A stretch of 64,000 nt of DNA from the NCBI GenBank assembly GCA_040755155.1, contig JBFMBP010000091.1:45433-109432 (forward strand). Reading direction: 5' to 3'. The position numbers were made by a program, and so were the translations under genes. This document shows, piece after piece, positions 16,169-25,354 of this stretch. The notes under the pieces were generated by a model. The model did no database searches. It saw only the letters and a program-made list of their open reading frames with translations, and had not been told where the DNA came from. This stretch comes from Candidatus Omnitrophota bacterium. GTDB taxonomy: Bacteria; Hinthialibacterota; Hinthialibacteria; Hinthialibacterales; Hinthialibacteraceae. Position 1 is the first letter of the stretch, and every line of letters begins with the position of its first letter.

Positions 16169-19100
16169 TCAATTGACAAGGGACATGACGTTTTGCTGCG
16201 CCAGAGACTTAAGAGCATCCGAAGTAATCAGTAGGATGCACGAAGCGCGGTCGGCATCGATTTTGAACTGCATTCTGCCGCTTTCGACTGTCAAATCCTC
16301 TTCTTCATAGGTAATCCATTGTCCATTGACGATCTCTCCTACGATCAACTTCGGAGAGGTCATCACGGTATTCCACAATCGGATGCGGGCAGGCGCAGTG
16401 GGCAGTAAAAGAATCATTCCGCTGGAGGAAATGTCCATCTGGTCGAGGCTCTTAACCATAGCAAAGCTGGTCATGAGAATGATGATGTCCCGTTCTCGGC
16501 GATACGTCCCTTTCCCGCCGATAGCCAGAACATCGCCTATGCTGTTGGTTTCAATTAATCCCGATTCGTAACCGGCGAGATACATGTTTAAGAGATTGTC
16601 TCCCTTCCGAATGCGATAGTTGCGCGTGTTCGCCGCTTCTTCGTTGCGGAAAAAGGTATAGATCGCATTGCCGTTATCTTCGGGAATTGTGAAGACGTGT
16701 ATGGCGGGATCGTCCGGTTCGATGGCGATCGTCGCTTCATTCACTTTCTGCAAAAAGGCGGCGTAAGGATTAGGCCGGAAGAAAGGAGATTCGGCTAATT
16801 CCAAAGGTGCGGGAAGATAGTGTATCTTTCCTTTTTGATATTCCGATACGATCGCTTCCGGGACGCTCGTAGGCGATTCGACGGTAAACGGCTGCCGAGG
16901 GGCATGATCGCTCAAGAGAAAGGTTTTGCTGCGCTCTTGGCTTTTCGCGCGGCGCAGGGGATCGAAATCGGCTTCGCCGGTATAAAGCAAGTTGCCGCCA
17001 TTCGCCGCGAAGGATAAAACGCGCTGAAAAACCTCGTCGCTGGGACAATAGGGAATCGGCCAAATTAAGGTACGCGCCGTAGGCGGGAGTTGACTGATCG
17101 ACTCTTCGTTGATGACGTTGAAATTGCAATGCGCCGCGAACATCATGCGCAGGGCGTTGTCGATTCCCTGCTGGATTTTCGCCGCTTGGGCGCCCAACCT
17201 GTGGCTGTCGGGGATCAAAAGATATACGCCGGGGTCTTCGTATTGCGGACGGAAGGAAGACAAAAACAGGCTCAAGTTGCGATAGGCATAAAACCAATCT
17301 TTAGCTACTCCGTCTTGCGGCCAGGTCAATCCCCACGGAAAGATGCACTCGTTAAGGTCCTTTAAATCCCAATTGAGCGCCATCGATCCCCCCAGGCCGA
17401 AAGTCTCCAGCCCTTCGCACAAATATTGAGCGATGGCAGAATCCGTTTCGTCGTTGAATTGGCCTTGTACGCGCGCTTCGTGGGCGTCCCAGGCGCTGAA
17501 TTCGCCGAGAGTCAATCCCTGCCCTTTGAAGCGCCGGTCCGTCATTTTCATTACGGTGGGAAAGTCTTTCATGGGGCCGTGGTAGTGAGTATTCATGAAA
17601 TCCAGCCGGTGCGAGGGAATCAGCTTATCCGCTTGCAAGCCGTTTTGCAGAAAGCCCACTGTCGTTAAAGCGTTGGGATTGCCTTCTTTGATCCCCTTAA
17701 CATTGGCGTCGATCCAACGCTCTACTAGCCAGGCGCGGAAGCGATTGTATTCGTAAGCGCGAGGATTCGGCCATTCGTCTGGCCCCGGCTCGCAGGGAAT
17801 GCCGCCCAGCGATTCGGCGGGAGCGTAAGTTCCCCACGCTTCTTTGATCTTGGCGTCATCGGCGTATTTTTCCCGCAAATAATCGTTCCATAATTTATTA
17901 TTGTTGGGAGAAGGCTTCGGCATTAAACTAGGTTCGTTTTGAATATCGAATAGGACGTGGGGATCGTTTTTAAAATGATCCGACCAAAACCGTCCCCATT
18001 GCCGCTGCGCATCCAATTCTTCCGGCGCAAGTTCCACCGGCAGCCAGTCGTGCAGACCCAGCATGAGAAAAATGCCGTTTTGAGCGCAGAGGGCGGCCAG
18101 TTCGTCCGCTTTTTGCACTAACTTGGGCGGCGGCTGCTTGCCCAGGTCTATAGACGCATGTTGCCCCTTGCCTTCGAAGCCTTGCGCTGCGAAGGGAGAG
18201 AGATGAATAACTCGCAGCAAACGGAGGCCATTGTCTTTCATGCGCTGAAAATCGCGCTTCCAAGTTGCGGGATTTTCATCAGGCGAGAACCAGACGGTTC
18301 CCGTCTGGTTGGTTCCAAACAGAAATAGAGGCCGTCCTTTAACGCGGAAATAATTATTGGAAAAAGTCAGCGTTGGCTTGGAGCCGCTTAAAACGGAAGA
18401 ACGAATCGCGCCGGTTTCCAAACGATCGTGAAAGACGTCCTCAACCTGAAGCTCCACGGCGATGGGCGTATAACCTTCTTGCAATTGTATAGGATCGAGT
18501 TTTTGGCGAAACGTCTTTGTCTCTCCCTCTGCTAGGGCGATCTCTTCACTGCCGATTTCTTTTTCACCGGCGAAGAAAGTCAACTTGGCGGTTTGGGACC
18601 ACCGGCTGCGGTTAGCCGCCGTTGCAGCAATTTCAACAAATTCCAATGAGCTTCTATCCGTCTCTACGCTAACCAGAAACGTCCGGTCGCGCATGGCGTA
18701 AACCGCGTCAATTAGCGAATTGACCATGATGGGATGCGAGGCGGAAAAAAGGTTGATATTATTCACGCCGGAAAACGCCCACGCCGAGCCGTTGTAATAG
18801 CCGTCATGATGCAGCATGAGGCTGAAGACGCTGCCCCGAGGCCGCCCGAAGCGGTCGTAAGCGGAAACAAGAGAATGCCATCGCGCATGAGATTTCGTGA
18901 AAACGGGATTGTTGTTTCCCGACATGGCTGTGGCTGGATGTCCGAATATATTTATCTCTTCGGATTGATCGGCCGTATTAAGCGGCGATTGCGGGTCTTT
19001 GGCGATTTTTGTAACTCTTTTGAAAGTATAAGTTGGATCGAAAATAGAGATTTGTTCCGGCAGAAGTTCCAAAATGTCTCCCGCTTTTCCCCGCCGTCCA

Positions 19101-19552
19101 GATAATGTTTGGGCGGGATCGTCTACCCGCACTGGCTGCCAGTGTTCGTTTTTTTTCTCCACTAGTTCGTCGAAAGCATATCCGCCTAGCGAAATAAATG
19201 AGCCGCCGTTCTTGAGGTAATTTATAAAAGATTCTCGCGCATCTTTAGGAAAATAAGAGCCATTGGGTAGAACAATTAAATCAAGGTCTTTGCTTAATAC
19301 CAACTCCGGCTTATCGAAATCCGTTTCTGTGACAATGCGGCTTTGGAATCCTTGGTTATTAAGCGCTGTTAATAAAAATTGAGGATCGGCGTTCGATCTC
19401 TTTCGAAGGAAATTCGCATCCAAAATGCCTATGCTAAATTCTTTCTTGACTTCGCTCTTGGCAATAGAAGCGTTTTTCCCTGCATCTCCGCCGCAGTGGC
19501 AAAGCATGAACAACCCGATAACCGGGATTAATAATTTATGGTATGATCGCAT
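16169..19552 (-). CDS. Large exported clan GH-A glycoside hydrolase
   Basis: The start at 19552 is supported by AGGGAGA just upstream and by a signal sequence ending at LFMLCHCGG, possibly a lipoprotein although the lipobox is not canonical. About 1127 residues. The first ~180 residues look like a glutamine-amidotransferase/trimerisation-like fold. A beta-sandwich follows, then a TIM barrel beginning FLFGTNQTGTVWF. Candidate catalytic acids are the Glu in FDIQNEPSLM and the Glu in LTLGEFSAWDAH, as in clan GH-A (GH5/GH42/GH2-like). A GH42-type trimerisation-like segment comes next (GGNLLYTGEADFDPLRR). It probably attacks beta-linked oligosaccharides outside the cytoplasm. Its first 17 bases overlap the end of the rsmA gene. 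Confidence 0.75.
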   Translation of the reverse strand: MRSYHKLLIPVIGLFMLCHCGGDAGKNASIAKSEVKKEFSIGILDANFLRKRSNADPQFLLTALNNQGFQSRIVTETDFDKPELVLSKDLDLIVLPNGSYFPKDARESFINYLKNGGSFISLGGYAFDELVEKKNEHWQPVRVDDPAQTLSGRRGKAGDILELLPEQISIFDPTYTFKRVTKIAKDPQSPLNTADQSEEINIFGHPATAMSGNNNPVFTKSHARWHSLVSAYDRFGRPRGSVFSLMLHHDGYYNGSAWAFSGVNNINLFSASHPIMVNSLIDAVYAMRDRTFLVSVETDRSSLEFVEIAATAANRSRWSQTAKLTFFAGEKEIGSEEIALAEGETKTFRQKLDPIQLQEGYTPIAVELQVEDVFHDRLETGAIRSSVLSGSKPTLTFSNNYFRVKGRPLFLFGTNQTGTVWFSPDENPATWKRDFQRMKDNGLRLLRVIHLSPFAAQGFEGKGQHASIDLGKQPPPKLVQKADELAALCAQNGIFLMLGLHDWLPVELAPEELDAQRQWGRFWSDHFKNDPHVLFDIQNEPSLMPKPSPNNNKLWNDYLREKYADDAKIKEAWGTYAPAESLGGIPCEPGPDEWPNPRAYEYNRFRAWLVERWIDANVKGIKEGNPNALTTVGFLQNGLQADKLIPSHRLDFMNTHYHGPMKDFPTVMKMTDRRFKGQGLTLGEFSAWDAHEARVQGQFNDETDSAIAQYLCEGLETFGLGGSMALNWDLKDLNECIFPWGLTWPQDGVAKDWFYAYRNLSLFLSSFRPQYEDPGVYLLIPDSHRLGAQAAKIQQGIDNALRMMFAAHCNFNVINEESISQLPPTARTLIWPIPYCPSDEVFQRVLSFAANGGNLLYTGEADFDPLRRAKSQERSKTFLLSDHAPRQPFTVESPTSVPEAIVSEYQKGKIHYLPAPLELAESPFFRPNPYAAFLQKVNEATIAIEPDDPAIHVFTIPEDNGNAIYTFFRNEEAANTRNYRIRKGDNLLNMYLAGYESGLIETNSIGDVLAIGGKGTYRRERDIIILMTSFAMVKSLDQMDISSSGMILLLPTAPARIRLWNTVMTSPKLIVGEIVNGQWITYEEEDLTVESGRMQFKIDADRASCILLITSDALKSLAQQNVMSLVN

Positions 19553-20468
19553 CGTTCTCCCTTTCCGGCTTGGTTTCTCGGATGGAGCGGGCGAATTGAA
19601 CCCATGTCTCCACCGGCCATTCTTCCGCCCTCTTTTCGAAATCGAAAGCGGATGGCGCATGATCCAAAAAATCATCGCTGATGATCCGTCTCTCTATAAT
19701 GGCGCCTTGCAGCTGTTTTCTCAACTTCTTTCGCCGGTGAAGAAAGCCAATTTTTACGATTCGCTCTAAATAAAACTGAGCCAATTCCAAATCGGCGTCC
19801 TCTTTGGGCTTCATTTGCACAAAAACGGATTCCACTTTAGGCGGCGGGAAAAAGGATGGGCCGGCGATAGTGCGGATTTTATGGATGCGATAGAGATAAT
19901 TCAAAACAATGGAAAGGCGGCCATAACGCTTGGTTCCCGGTTCGGCGAGAATGCGTTCTCCCACTTCCTTTTGCAGCATAACATTGACGCTTTCAAAGCG
20001 GAAAGGGCAATAGGCCAGCCGAAAGAGAATCGGAACCGCGACGTTATAAGGCAGGTTGCCGATCGCCCATCGCGCTCCCGATTCCTTGGCCAACGCCGCG
20101 AAATCGGTTTCCAAGGCGTCTTCCTGTCGAATTGTGAGCTGGCCGGGATGGATGGGGGATAATTCTTCCAGGATGGCGGCGAACGTCCGGTCTTTTTCCA
20201 CGGCCAACACGCGCAAGCCGCGTTCGATGAGCATCCAGGTCAAATGTCCCACGCCGGGGCCGATTTCAATGATGGCGCCTTCGCGAGGAAACTCCGCCTC
20301 ATTCAAAAGGCTGCGCATCAAAGGCCGTTTGATAAGGAAATTCTGCCCCAAAGCCCGCGACATCCGCAGCCCCCGGCTTTGCAGGAATTGAACCAATCCA
20401 TTCTTGTCATACAATGTTTCGAGAATTGGATCCATTCCATCTATGCGATGGTTCAAGTTGGAATTCAA
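19536..20468 (-). CDS. rsmA: 16S rRNA dimethyladenosine transferase
   Basis: The 310-residue protein has the full KsgA/RsmA pattern. These are LGQNFLI near residue 40, the SAM-binding IIEIGPGVGHLT, the acidic VEKD, the catalytic GNLPYNVAVPI motif, and the C-terminal PSFFPPPKVES segment. It dimethylates two adenines near the 3' end of 16S rRNA in the cytoplasm. The frame allows a start 11 codons later (MDPILETL). Its tail overlaps the start of the glycosidase gene by 17 bases, an unusual partner for a housekeeping gene and perhaps a chance co-transcription. Confidence 0.95.
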   Translation of the reverse strand: MNSNLNHRIDGMDPILETLYDKNGLVQFLQSRGLRMSRALGQNFLIKRPLMRSLLNEAEFPREGAIIEIGPGVGHLTWMLIERGLRVLAVEKDRTFAAILEELSPIHPGQLTIRQEDALETDFAALAKESGARWAIGNLPYNVAVPILFRLAYCPFRFESVNVMLQKEVGERILAEPGTKRYGRLSIVLNYLYRIHKIRTIAGPSFFPPPKVESVFVQMKPKEDADLELAQFYLERIVKIGFLHRRKKLRKQLQGAIIERRIISDDFLDHAPSAFDFEKRAEEWPVETWVQFARSIRETKPERENDAIIP

Positions 20469-20543
20469 ATTTTTCGTCTCGATCTGCGATCGTATGGATA
20501 GATAAAAGAAGATAACTCTTCGGATTTGTTTGCGTATAGAATA

Positions 20544-20576
20544 GTAGGGTGGGATCGAAGCGAAGCATAGCCCGCC
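20544..20576. repeat. REP-like palindromic element
   Basis: The 33-base unit starts GTAGGGTGGG and ends TAGCCCGCC, with near-complementary ends around AAGCGAAGC. It is a variant of the copies at 21427, 59270 and 59417. Confidence 0.8.
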
Positions 20577-20657
20577 GCAACGGATGCGGATAGAGGATTA
20601 TTTAATCCCTTTACTGGATCGAAAGACGATCGTATTAAAATCAACTCGATTATAGGC

Positions 20658-21062
20658 ATGTTGAACATGAATAAACCAATCATCGATCAACATACAAACC
20701 CATCGGCGTATATTCCGCTGATTGTCGACCGGTTGAAAACAATCCATCCTTACAAAATTATTTTGTTCGGCTCGCTCGCCTACGGGGAGCCGAAGGAAGA
20801 TAGCGATATCGATTTATTGGTGGTCGTCAATCGGGATGATTTTCCCAAGAACTATCGAGAAAAAAGCGATCTATATGTGGAAACGTCGCGTTCAATCGAC
20901 GAATTCCATAAACAAGTTTCCATCGATTTAATCGTTCATACTAAAGCCATGTATCGGAAATTCATCGAACTCGGCAGTCTATTCTCGCAAGAGATCGTTA
21001 AAAAAGGAATCGTGTTATATGAAGTCGATGACGAAGGAATGGTTGAATCTGGCAAAGGATGA
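20658..21062 (+). CDS. MNT-type nucleotidyltransferase, antitoxin of a HEPN/MNT pair
   Basis: This 134-residue minimal nucleotidyltransferase has the active-site motif ILFGSLAYGEPKEDSDIDLLV, with the GS pair and the DSDID metal-binding acids, and a further Asp in VSIDLIVHT. MNT proteins partner with HEPN RNases and neutralise them, in some systems by AMP transfer. The HEPN gene overlaps its end by 44 bases. ATG codons at 20658 and 20667 are both possible; the second has better spacing from a weak TAGG. The pair is flanked by REP-like elements at 20544 and 21427. It probably acts as a toxin-antitoxin or phage-defence unit. Confidence 0.85.
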   Translation: MLNMNKPIIDQHTNPSAYIPLIVDRLKTIHPYKIILFGSLAYGEPKEDSDIDLLVVVNRDDFPKNYREKSDLYVETSRSIDEFHKQVSIDLIVHTKAMYRKFIELGSLFSQEIVKKGIVLYEVDDEGMVESGKG

Positions 21063-21417
21063 TCTTGACGCCTGTAAGCAACTGCTCCATATAAAACATT
21101 TAACCAATGTTGTTTCTTTTCATGCTCAACAAGCCGTGGAAAAAACACTTAAGGCTGTGATCGAGGAATATCATACCGTTTTAGTGAAAACGCATAATCT
21201 GGAAAGTTTGTATGAATGCGTAAAATCGTATGGCGTTGTGATTTCCGATGTCGATTTGTTGGGAAAATTGGATAATTTATATATCGACTCACGTTATCCA
21301 AGCGATACAGGTTTATTACCGTATGGAAAACCAACGGTAGAAGACGCCCAAGAGTTTTATTCCTTCGCCGAAAAAACGCATCGCCAGGTGAAAGCCATTT
21401 TGATGGAAAGAACATAA
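21019..21417 (+). CDS. HEPN-domain protein, toxin of a HEPN/MNT pair
   Basis: This 132-residue HEPN-domain protein (PF05168 type) begins EWLNLAKDDLDACKQLL and has FHAQQAVEKTLKAVI, KTHNLESLYE and the late YIDSRYPSD motif characteristic of the family. HEPN proteins of this type are metal-independent RNases or their relatives. The Arg in the RYP motif is present, but the RX4-6H motif of the HepT group is not evident. It overlaps the upstream nucleotidyltransferase by 44 bases in another frame, the usual coupling in such modules. Confidence 0.85.
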   Translation: MKSMTKEWLNLAKDDLDACKQLLHIKHLTNVVSFHAQQAVEKTLKAVIEEYHTVLVKTHNLESLYECVKSYGVVISDVDLLGKLDNLYIDSRYPSDTGLLPYGKPTVEDAQEFYSFAEKTHRQVKAILMERT

Positions 21418-21426
21418 ACCAATTAG

Positions 21427-21459
21427 GTAGGGTGGGATCAAAGCGAAGCGTAGCCCACC
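21427..21459. repeat. REP-like palindromic element
   Basis: The 33-base unit GTAGGGTGGG...TAGCCCACC lies 9 bases after the HEPN gene. Its ends are complementary, so it can form a hairpin, and it may also help end transcription of the toxin-antitoxin pair. Confidence 0.85.
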
Positions 21460-21530
21460 TTCTTTTAAGAAAAGCGATTTAGGGTAATCATAAAGCGCAA
21501 CTCCCCATTCTCCTGAGCAAAGGATCAACG

Positions 21531-22568
21531 ATGCCCGTACAAACTATAGCCGTCGAGAACGGCCAAGTCAAAATCATCGATCAGACATTGCTCCCCACTC
21601 GAACGAAATACCTCACCGTCGAAACCATTGACGACATGTGGGAAGCCATCAAGATTCTCCGCGTCCGCGGCGCGCCCGCCATCGGCATCGCCGCCGCTTT
21701 TGGCCTCTATTTAGGCGTTAAAGATTCCCCGGCGTCCGATTTCGGCGCATTTTATAAAGATGTGGAAAAAGCGGCGGATTACCTGGCATCATCCCGTCCC
21801 ACCGCCGTCAATCTCTTTTGGGCGCTCGACCGCGTCAAGCGCGTCGTTTGTGACAATGCCTCGCTTCCGGTTGATCAATTGAAGAAGCGCATCTTCCAGG
21901 AAGGCGTTGATATGGTAGATGAGGACAACCGCGTTTGCCGCGCCATCGGCGAATACGGCGAGACGCTGCTCAAGGACGGCGATGGCGTCCTTACGCACTG
22001 CAACGCGGGCGGCTTGGCGACGGCGCAGTACGGCACGGCGCTCGCTCCCATCTATATCGCCAAGGAAAAAGGGAAAAACATCCACGTCTATTCCGACGAG
22101 ACGCGCCCCTTGCTCCAAGGCGCCCGCCTGACGGCGTGGGAACTGCGCGAAGAAGGAATTCCGGTTACGCTGATTTGCGACAATATGGCCGCCACGGTTA
22201 TGGCTAAGGGCTGGATTCAAGCCGTCATCGTCGGAACCGACCGCACCGTCGCCAACGGCGACGTGGCCAACAAAATCGGCACGTATGGCGTCGCCATTCT
22301 GGCGAAAGCTCATCATATTCCCTTTTACGTCGCGGTACCCACTTCCACCATCGATATGTCGCTCTCCGATGGTTCGCACATCCCCATCGAAGAGCGGGCG
22401 CCGGAAGAGATCGCCTGCAGCTTTGGACGCCGCATCGCTCCCGAAGGCATCGACATCTACAATCCCGCCTTCGACGTAACGCCGCACGAATACGTAACGG
22501 CGCTCATCACGGAAAAAGGAATCGTGCGTCCGCCTTACGACGTAAATTTAAAGAAAATTATGGCATAA
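21531..22568 (+). CDS. mtnA: S-methyl-5-thioribose-1-phosphate isomerase
   Basis: This 345-residue protein belongs to the MtnA/eIF2B family of the methionine salvage pathway, converting 5-methylthioribose-1-phosphate to the ribulose form. It has the N-terminal VRGAPAIGIAAAFG motif, the active-site Cys in LTHCNAGGLAT, the catalytic Asp in VGTDRTVANGDVANKIGTY, and the C-terminal PAFDVTPHEYVTALITEKG. AAAGGA lies 6 bases before the ATG. No other methionine salvage gene is in the window. Confidence 0.96.
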   Translation: MPVQTIAVENGQVKIIDQTLLPTRTKYLTVETIDDMWEAIKILRVRGAPAIGIAAAFGLYLGVKDSPASDFGAFYKDVEKAADYLASSRPTAVNLFWALDRVKRVVCDNASLPVDQLKKRIFQEGVDMVDEDNRVCRAIGEYGETLLKDGDGVLTHCNAGGLATAQYGTALAPIYIAKEKGKNIHVYSDETRPLLQGARLTAWELREEGIPVTLICDNMAATVMAKGWIQAVIVGTDRTVANGDVANKIGTYGVAILAKAHHIPFYVAVPTSTIDMSLSDGSHIPIEERAPEEIACSFGRRIAPEGIDIYNPAFDVTPHEYVTALITEKGIVRPPYDVNLKKIMA

Positions 22569-22572
22569 AATC

Positions 22573-22603
22573 GCAGGGTGAGTCGAGCAAAGCAAGCCCC
22601 GCC
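22573..22603. repeat. Degenerate REP-like element
   Basis: GCAGGGTGAGTCGAGC...AAGCCCCGCC matches the REP-like family in layout but has several changes. It lies 4 bases after the mtnA stop. Confidence 0.45.
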
Positions 22604-22723
22604 TATATGGGTAAAATGGCGTCTTGCCTGTTTGCCTGCTATTGCTCGTTAACCGTAAGTGGGATGTTTATTACTCCCAAAAAACACTTTTGTAAGTCAT
22701 GTAAAATGTGCTCAAAAGGCGGA

Positions 22724-22990
22724 GTGGCAAGGGCAAGTCGTTATTGTTCTCCCAACCTTTCAAGGCTGGGAGAAGAAATTTCGCTAAATTCGATTCTTTT
22801 CGCGTCATCGCGATTCGAAAGAGCAGCAATTATTAACGCATCAACGTCTCTTTTGAGCGATTTTTCCGATGGCATGAAAATATTGGTTGCGTAACATGAG
22901 TTAGTAAAAGGGAAGAGCGTTCGATCTATTCCCTATAGATTGTCCTGCGAAAAAATCAAAGGCAGGCTTTGCCTTGCCCTTGCCACCCCC
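22724..22990. repeat. Non-coding repeat with inverted ends and a central hairpin
   Basis: GTGGCAAGGGCAAG at 22724-22737 is inverted as CTTGCCCTTGCCAC at 22973-22986. A related CCTTGCCCTTGCCACCC occurs at 15176-15192. Between them, 22747-22774 is a strong hairpin (TTCTCCCA...TGGGAGAA with one mismatch). The gap from 22569 to 23005 shows no convincing gene; a 95-codon frame at 22607 has no ribosome site and no coding character. Confidence 0.5.
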
Positions 22991-23005
22991 TTCATTTAGA
23001 GCCGC

Positions 23006-23710
23006 TTACTCAATTCCCCGGCGTTGCGCTTCCAACAGAATCGCCTCCGTGGCGGTTGCGCCGATTCGCGTTGCGCCCAACGCCTGCACCCGTAAAACGT
23101 CGTCCAAAGTGCGTATGCCTCCGGCGGCTTTGACGAGTACGCGGGAAGAGCTATGCTTCCGCATCAATTGCAGATCGCGATCCGTTGCGCCGAGATAATT
23201 GTAGGAACCGTCTTTCTGTTTGACGAAGCCGTAGCCCGTGGAGGTTTTGACGTATTCGACGCCTGCGCCGTCGCAGATTTCGCAAAGCCGGATTTTATAT
23301 TTATCCATAGTAAGAAAATCGTTCTCGAAAATGACTTTCAACAACGCGCCGTTCGCCCTCGCCGCTTTATGCACTTCCTCAATCTCCCGTTGAACGTAAT
23401 CCCAATCCTCGCTCAGCGCTTTTCCGATGTTGATGACCATATCCAATTCCTCGGCGCCGTCCTTGCACGCCTGATCCGCTTCCAGCGTTTTGATATTCGT
23501 ACAGCTATTCCCATGAGGAAAACCGACTACGGTTCCCACGGCGACATCCGTCATTTCCAACCACTCCACCGCGTCGCGAACGGCGTAAGGCTTGATGCAG
23601 ACGCACGCGACGCGATATTTCGCCGCCAATTCGCAGCCTGCTTTCAATTCCTTATCGGTTAATGTAGGGTGCAACAGCGAGTGATCGATCATTTTGGCGA
23701 TAGAGTTCAT
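23006..23710 (-). CDS. deoC: Deoxyribose-phosphate aldolase
   Basis: The 234-residue class I aldolase cleaves 2-deoxyribose-5-phosphate to glyceraldehyde-3-phosphate and acetaldehyde. It has AKMIDHSLLHPT at the N terminus, VVGFPHGN, ELDMVINIG, the Schiff-base Lys in EYVKTSTGYG and the second Lys in VLVKAAGGIRT. The ATG at 23710 is chosen over one 8 codons upstream because CAGGAG precedes it by 6 bases. It would recycle deoxynucleosides for carbon. Confidence 0.95.
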   Translation of the reverse strand: MNSIAKMIDHSLLHPTLTDKELKAGCELAAKYRVACVCIKPYAVRDAVEWLEMTDVAVGTVVGFPHGNSCTNIKTLEADQACKDGAEELDMVINIGKALSEDWDYVQREIEEVHKAARANGALLKVIFENDFLTMDKYKIRLCEICDGAGVEYVKTSTGYGFVKQKDGSYNYLGATDRDLQLMRKHSSSRVLVKAAGGIRTLDDVLRVQALGATRIGATATEAILLEAQRRGIE

Positions 23711-23957
23711 GGTATCTCCTGAAATGGGACGCATGGTTTACCCCATTTTCCTAAAAAAGCAATCATACTGCAATGAGAAGCCTCAATCCATTTGCAGAAA
23801 AGAAAAGATTGGGAACCTGCCGCTTTCATTGTATTATGATTTTCATTCCCCTATAGAGTCGTCTAAGACGCTGCTAATTTGAGGATGACGGCATGAAGCA
23901 GCGAGATAAACCGCTCAATGCCTCCAATTCGCGAGATGGGTAAAGGATGGAAAAACG

Positions 23958-25247
23958 ATGGAATGTAAAAGAAGAACTTTTGTAAAAGGCGCTGGCGCCG
24001 TCGCGGCGGGCGCTCTCATTGGGACTTCCTCTTCCTGGGCGGGCGCCAACGATCGCATCAACATCGCCGTTATCGGCGTTCATGGACGCGGGAACGATCA
24101 CATCAAAGGCCACCAGGCGCAAGAGAATGTGGAAGTGGCCGCCATCTGCGATCCCGATAAGCGCGTATTGGCGCAACGCGCCGAGGAATTCCAAAAGAAT
24201 TACAATAAGCCGGTCAAAACCGTCGTCGATATGCGCGATCTTTTCAGCGATCCCGCCATTGACGCGGTCAGCATCGCCACTCCCAACCATTGGCACGCGC
24301 TCGCAACCATATGGGCTTGCCAGGCGGGTAAAGACGTCTACGTCGAAAAACCTGGCTCTCATAATATTTTCGAAGGACGCAAGATGATTGAAGCGGCATA
24401 CAAATATCGCCGCATCGTGCAGCATGGCGTGCAGCTGCGCAGTTCGGCCGCCTTGCAGGAAGCCGTGCGCCTCTTGCGCGAGGGAGTCATCGGCGAACCC
24501 TATCTCGCCCGCGGCCTTTGCTTCCGCCGCCGTCCATCCATCGGTAAAAAGCCGCCGACATGGGTTCCCGAACATATCGACTACAATCTTTGGCTAGGAC
24601 CGGCCAAGTGGCGTCCATTCTCCGAAAACGTCGTTCATTATAACTGGCATTGGCATTGGGATTTCGGCAACGGCGACGTCGGCAACCAAGGCGTTCATGA
24701 AACCGACATGTGCCTTTGGGGATTAGGAGTTAAATCGCTTCCCGATAAAGTGGTCGCCATGGGCGGCAAGTTTCTTTGGGATGACGATAAGGAAACGCCG
24801 GAATTGCTAACAACCAACTTTAAATTCACGCCGGAAAACAAAGTCGTCCAATTCGAGACGCGGCCCTGGAACACCAACGACGAAGGGGGCGCCAGCGTGG
24901 GGAATATTTTTTACGGCGCAAAAGGGTATATGGTTGTTCGAGGCTATGACGAGTTCGCCACTTTCCTCGGCGACCGGCGCGAACCAGGCCCCAAGGGGAG
25001 AGAAGGCGGCAACCATTTCGCCAACTTTCACAAAGCCATTCGCAGCCGCAACATGGCCGATCAGAACGGGCCGGTGGAAACCATCCATTACGCTTCCGCC
25101 ATCGCCCATCTAGGCAATATCGCCTACCTCACGGGCCGCGCTCTCGATTTCGATCCGCGTACGGAACGCTTTGTCGGCGATGAAGACGCCAATCGCTATC
25201 TCAAACGCGATTACCGGCCGCCGTTCATCGTTCCCGAAGAAGTGTAA
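23958..25247 (+). CDS. Tat-exported Gfo/Idh/MocA oxidoreductase
   Basis: The 429-residue protein starts with a twin-arginine signal, KRRTFVKGAGAVAAGALIG, with a likely cleavage after WAGA. The Rossmann segment INIAVIGVHGRGND and the family motif VYVEKPGSHN (EKP) follow, with GVHETDMCLWGLG later. Such proteins bind NAD(P) and oxidise or reduce sugars and sugar acids; exported versions are expanded in Planctomycetes-like heterotrophs. Export of a folded, cofactor-loaded enzyme by Tat is consistent. AAAGGA lies 10 bases upstream of the ATG. A strong terminator follows at 25271, so the gene may be monocistronic. Confidence 0.92.
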   Translation: MECKRRTFVKGAGAVAAGALIGTSSSWAGANDRINIAVIGVHGRGNDHIKGHQAQENVEVAAICDPDKRVLAQRAEEFQKNYNKPVKTVVDMRDLFSDPAIDAVSIATPNHWHALATIWACQAGKDVYVEKPGSHNIFEGRKMIEAAYKYRRIVQHGVQLRSSAALQEAVRLLREGVIGEPYLARGLCFRRRPSIGKKPPTWVPEHIDYNLWLGPAKWRPFSENVVHYNWHWHWDFGNGDVGNQGVHETDMCLWGLGVKSLPDKVVAMGGKFLWDDDKETPELLTTNFKFTPENKVVQFETRPWNTNDEGGASVGNIFYGAKGYMVVRGYDEFATFLGDRREPGPKGREGGNHFANFHKAIRSRNMADQNGPVETIHYASAIAHLGNIAYLTGRALDFDPRTERFVGDEDANRYLKRDYRPPFIVPEEV

Positions 25248-25270
25248 TCGGGTATCGATGCTAAATGCCA

Positions 25271-25305
25271 AAAGCCGTGAAGAAGCGAACATTCTTCACG
25301 GCTTT
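25271..25305 (+). terminator. Rho-independent terminator after the Gfo/Idh/MocA gene
   Basis: A perfect 14-base-pair stem (AAAGCCGTGAAGAA and complement) with a 7-base loop, then TTTGTCTTT. It lies 23 bases after the stop and may also serve the convergent pseudopilin gene. Confidence 0.85.
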
Positions 25306-25354
25306 GTCTTTATGATGGCTTACTTTTCTTGGAAGCAGCATGAATAGGCGTCTA

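Noticed and set aside
22607-22894. Plus-strand frame of 95 codons after mtnA
   Set aside because: It runs through palindromic repeats, has no ribosome site and a Cys-rich, low-complexity protein without family features.
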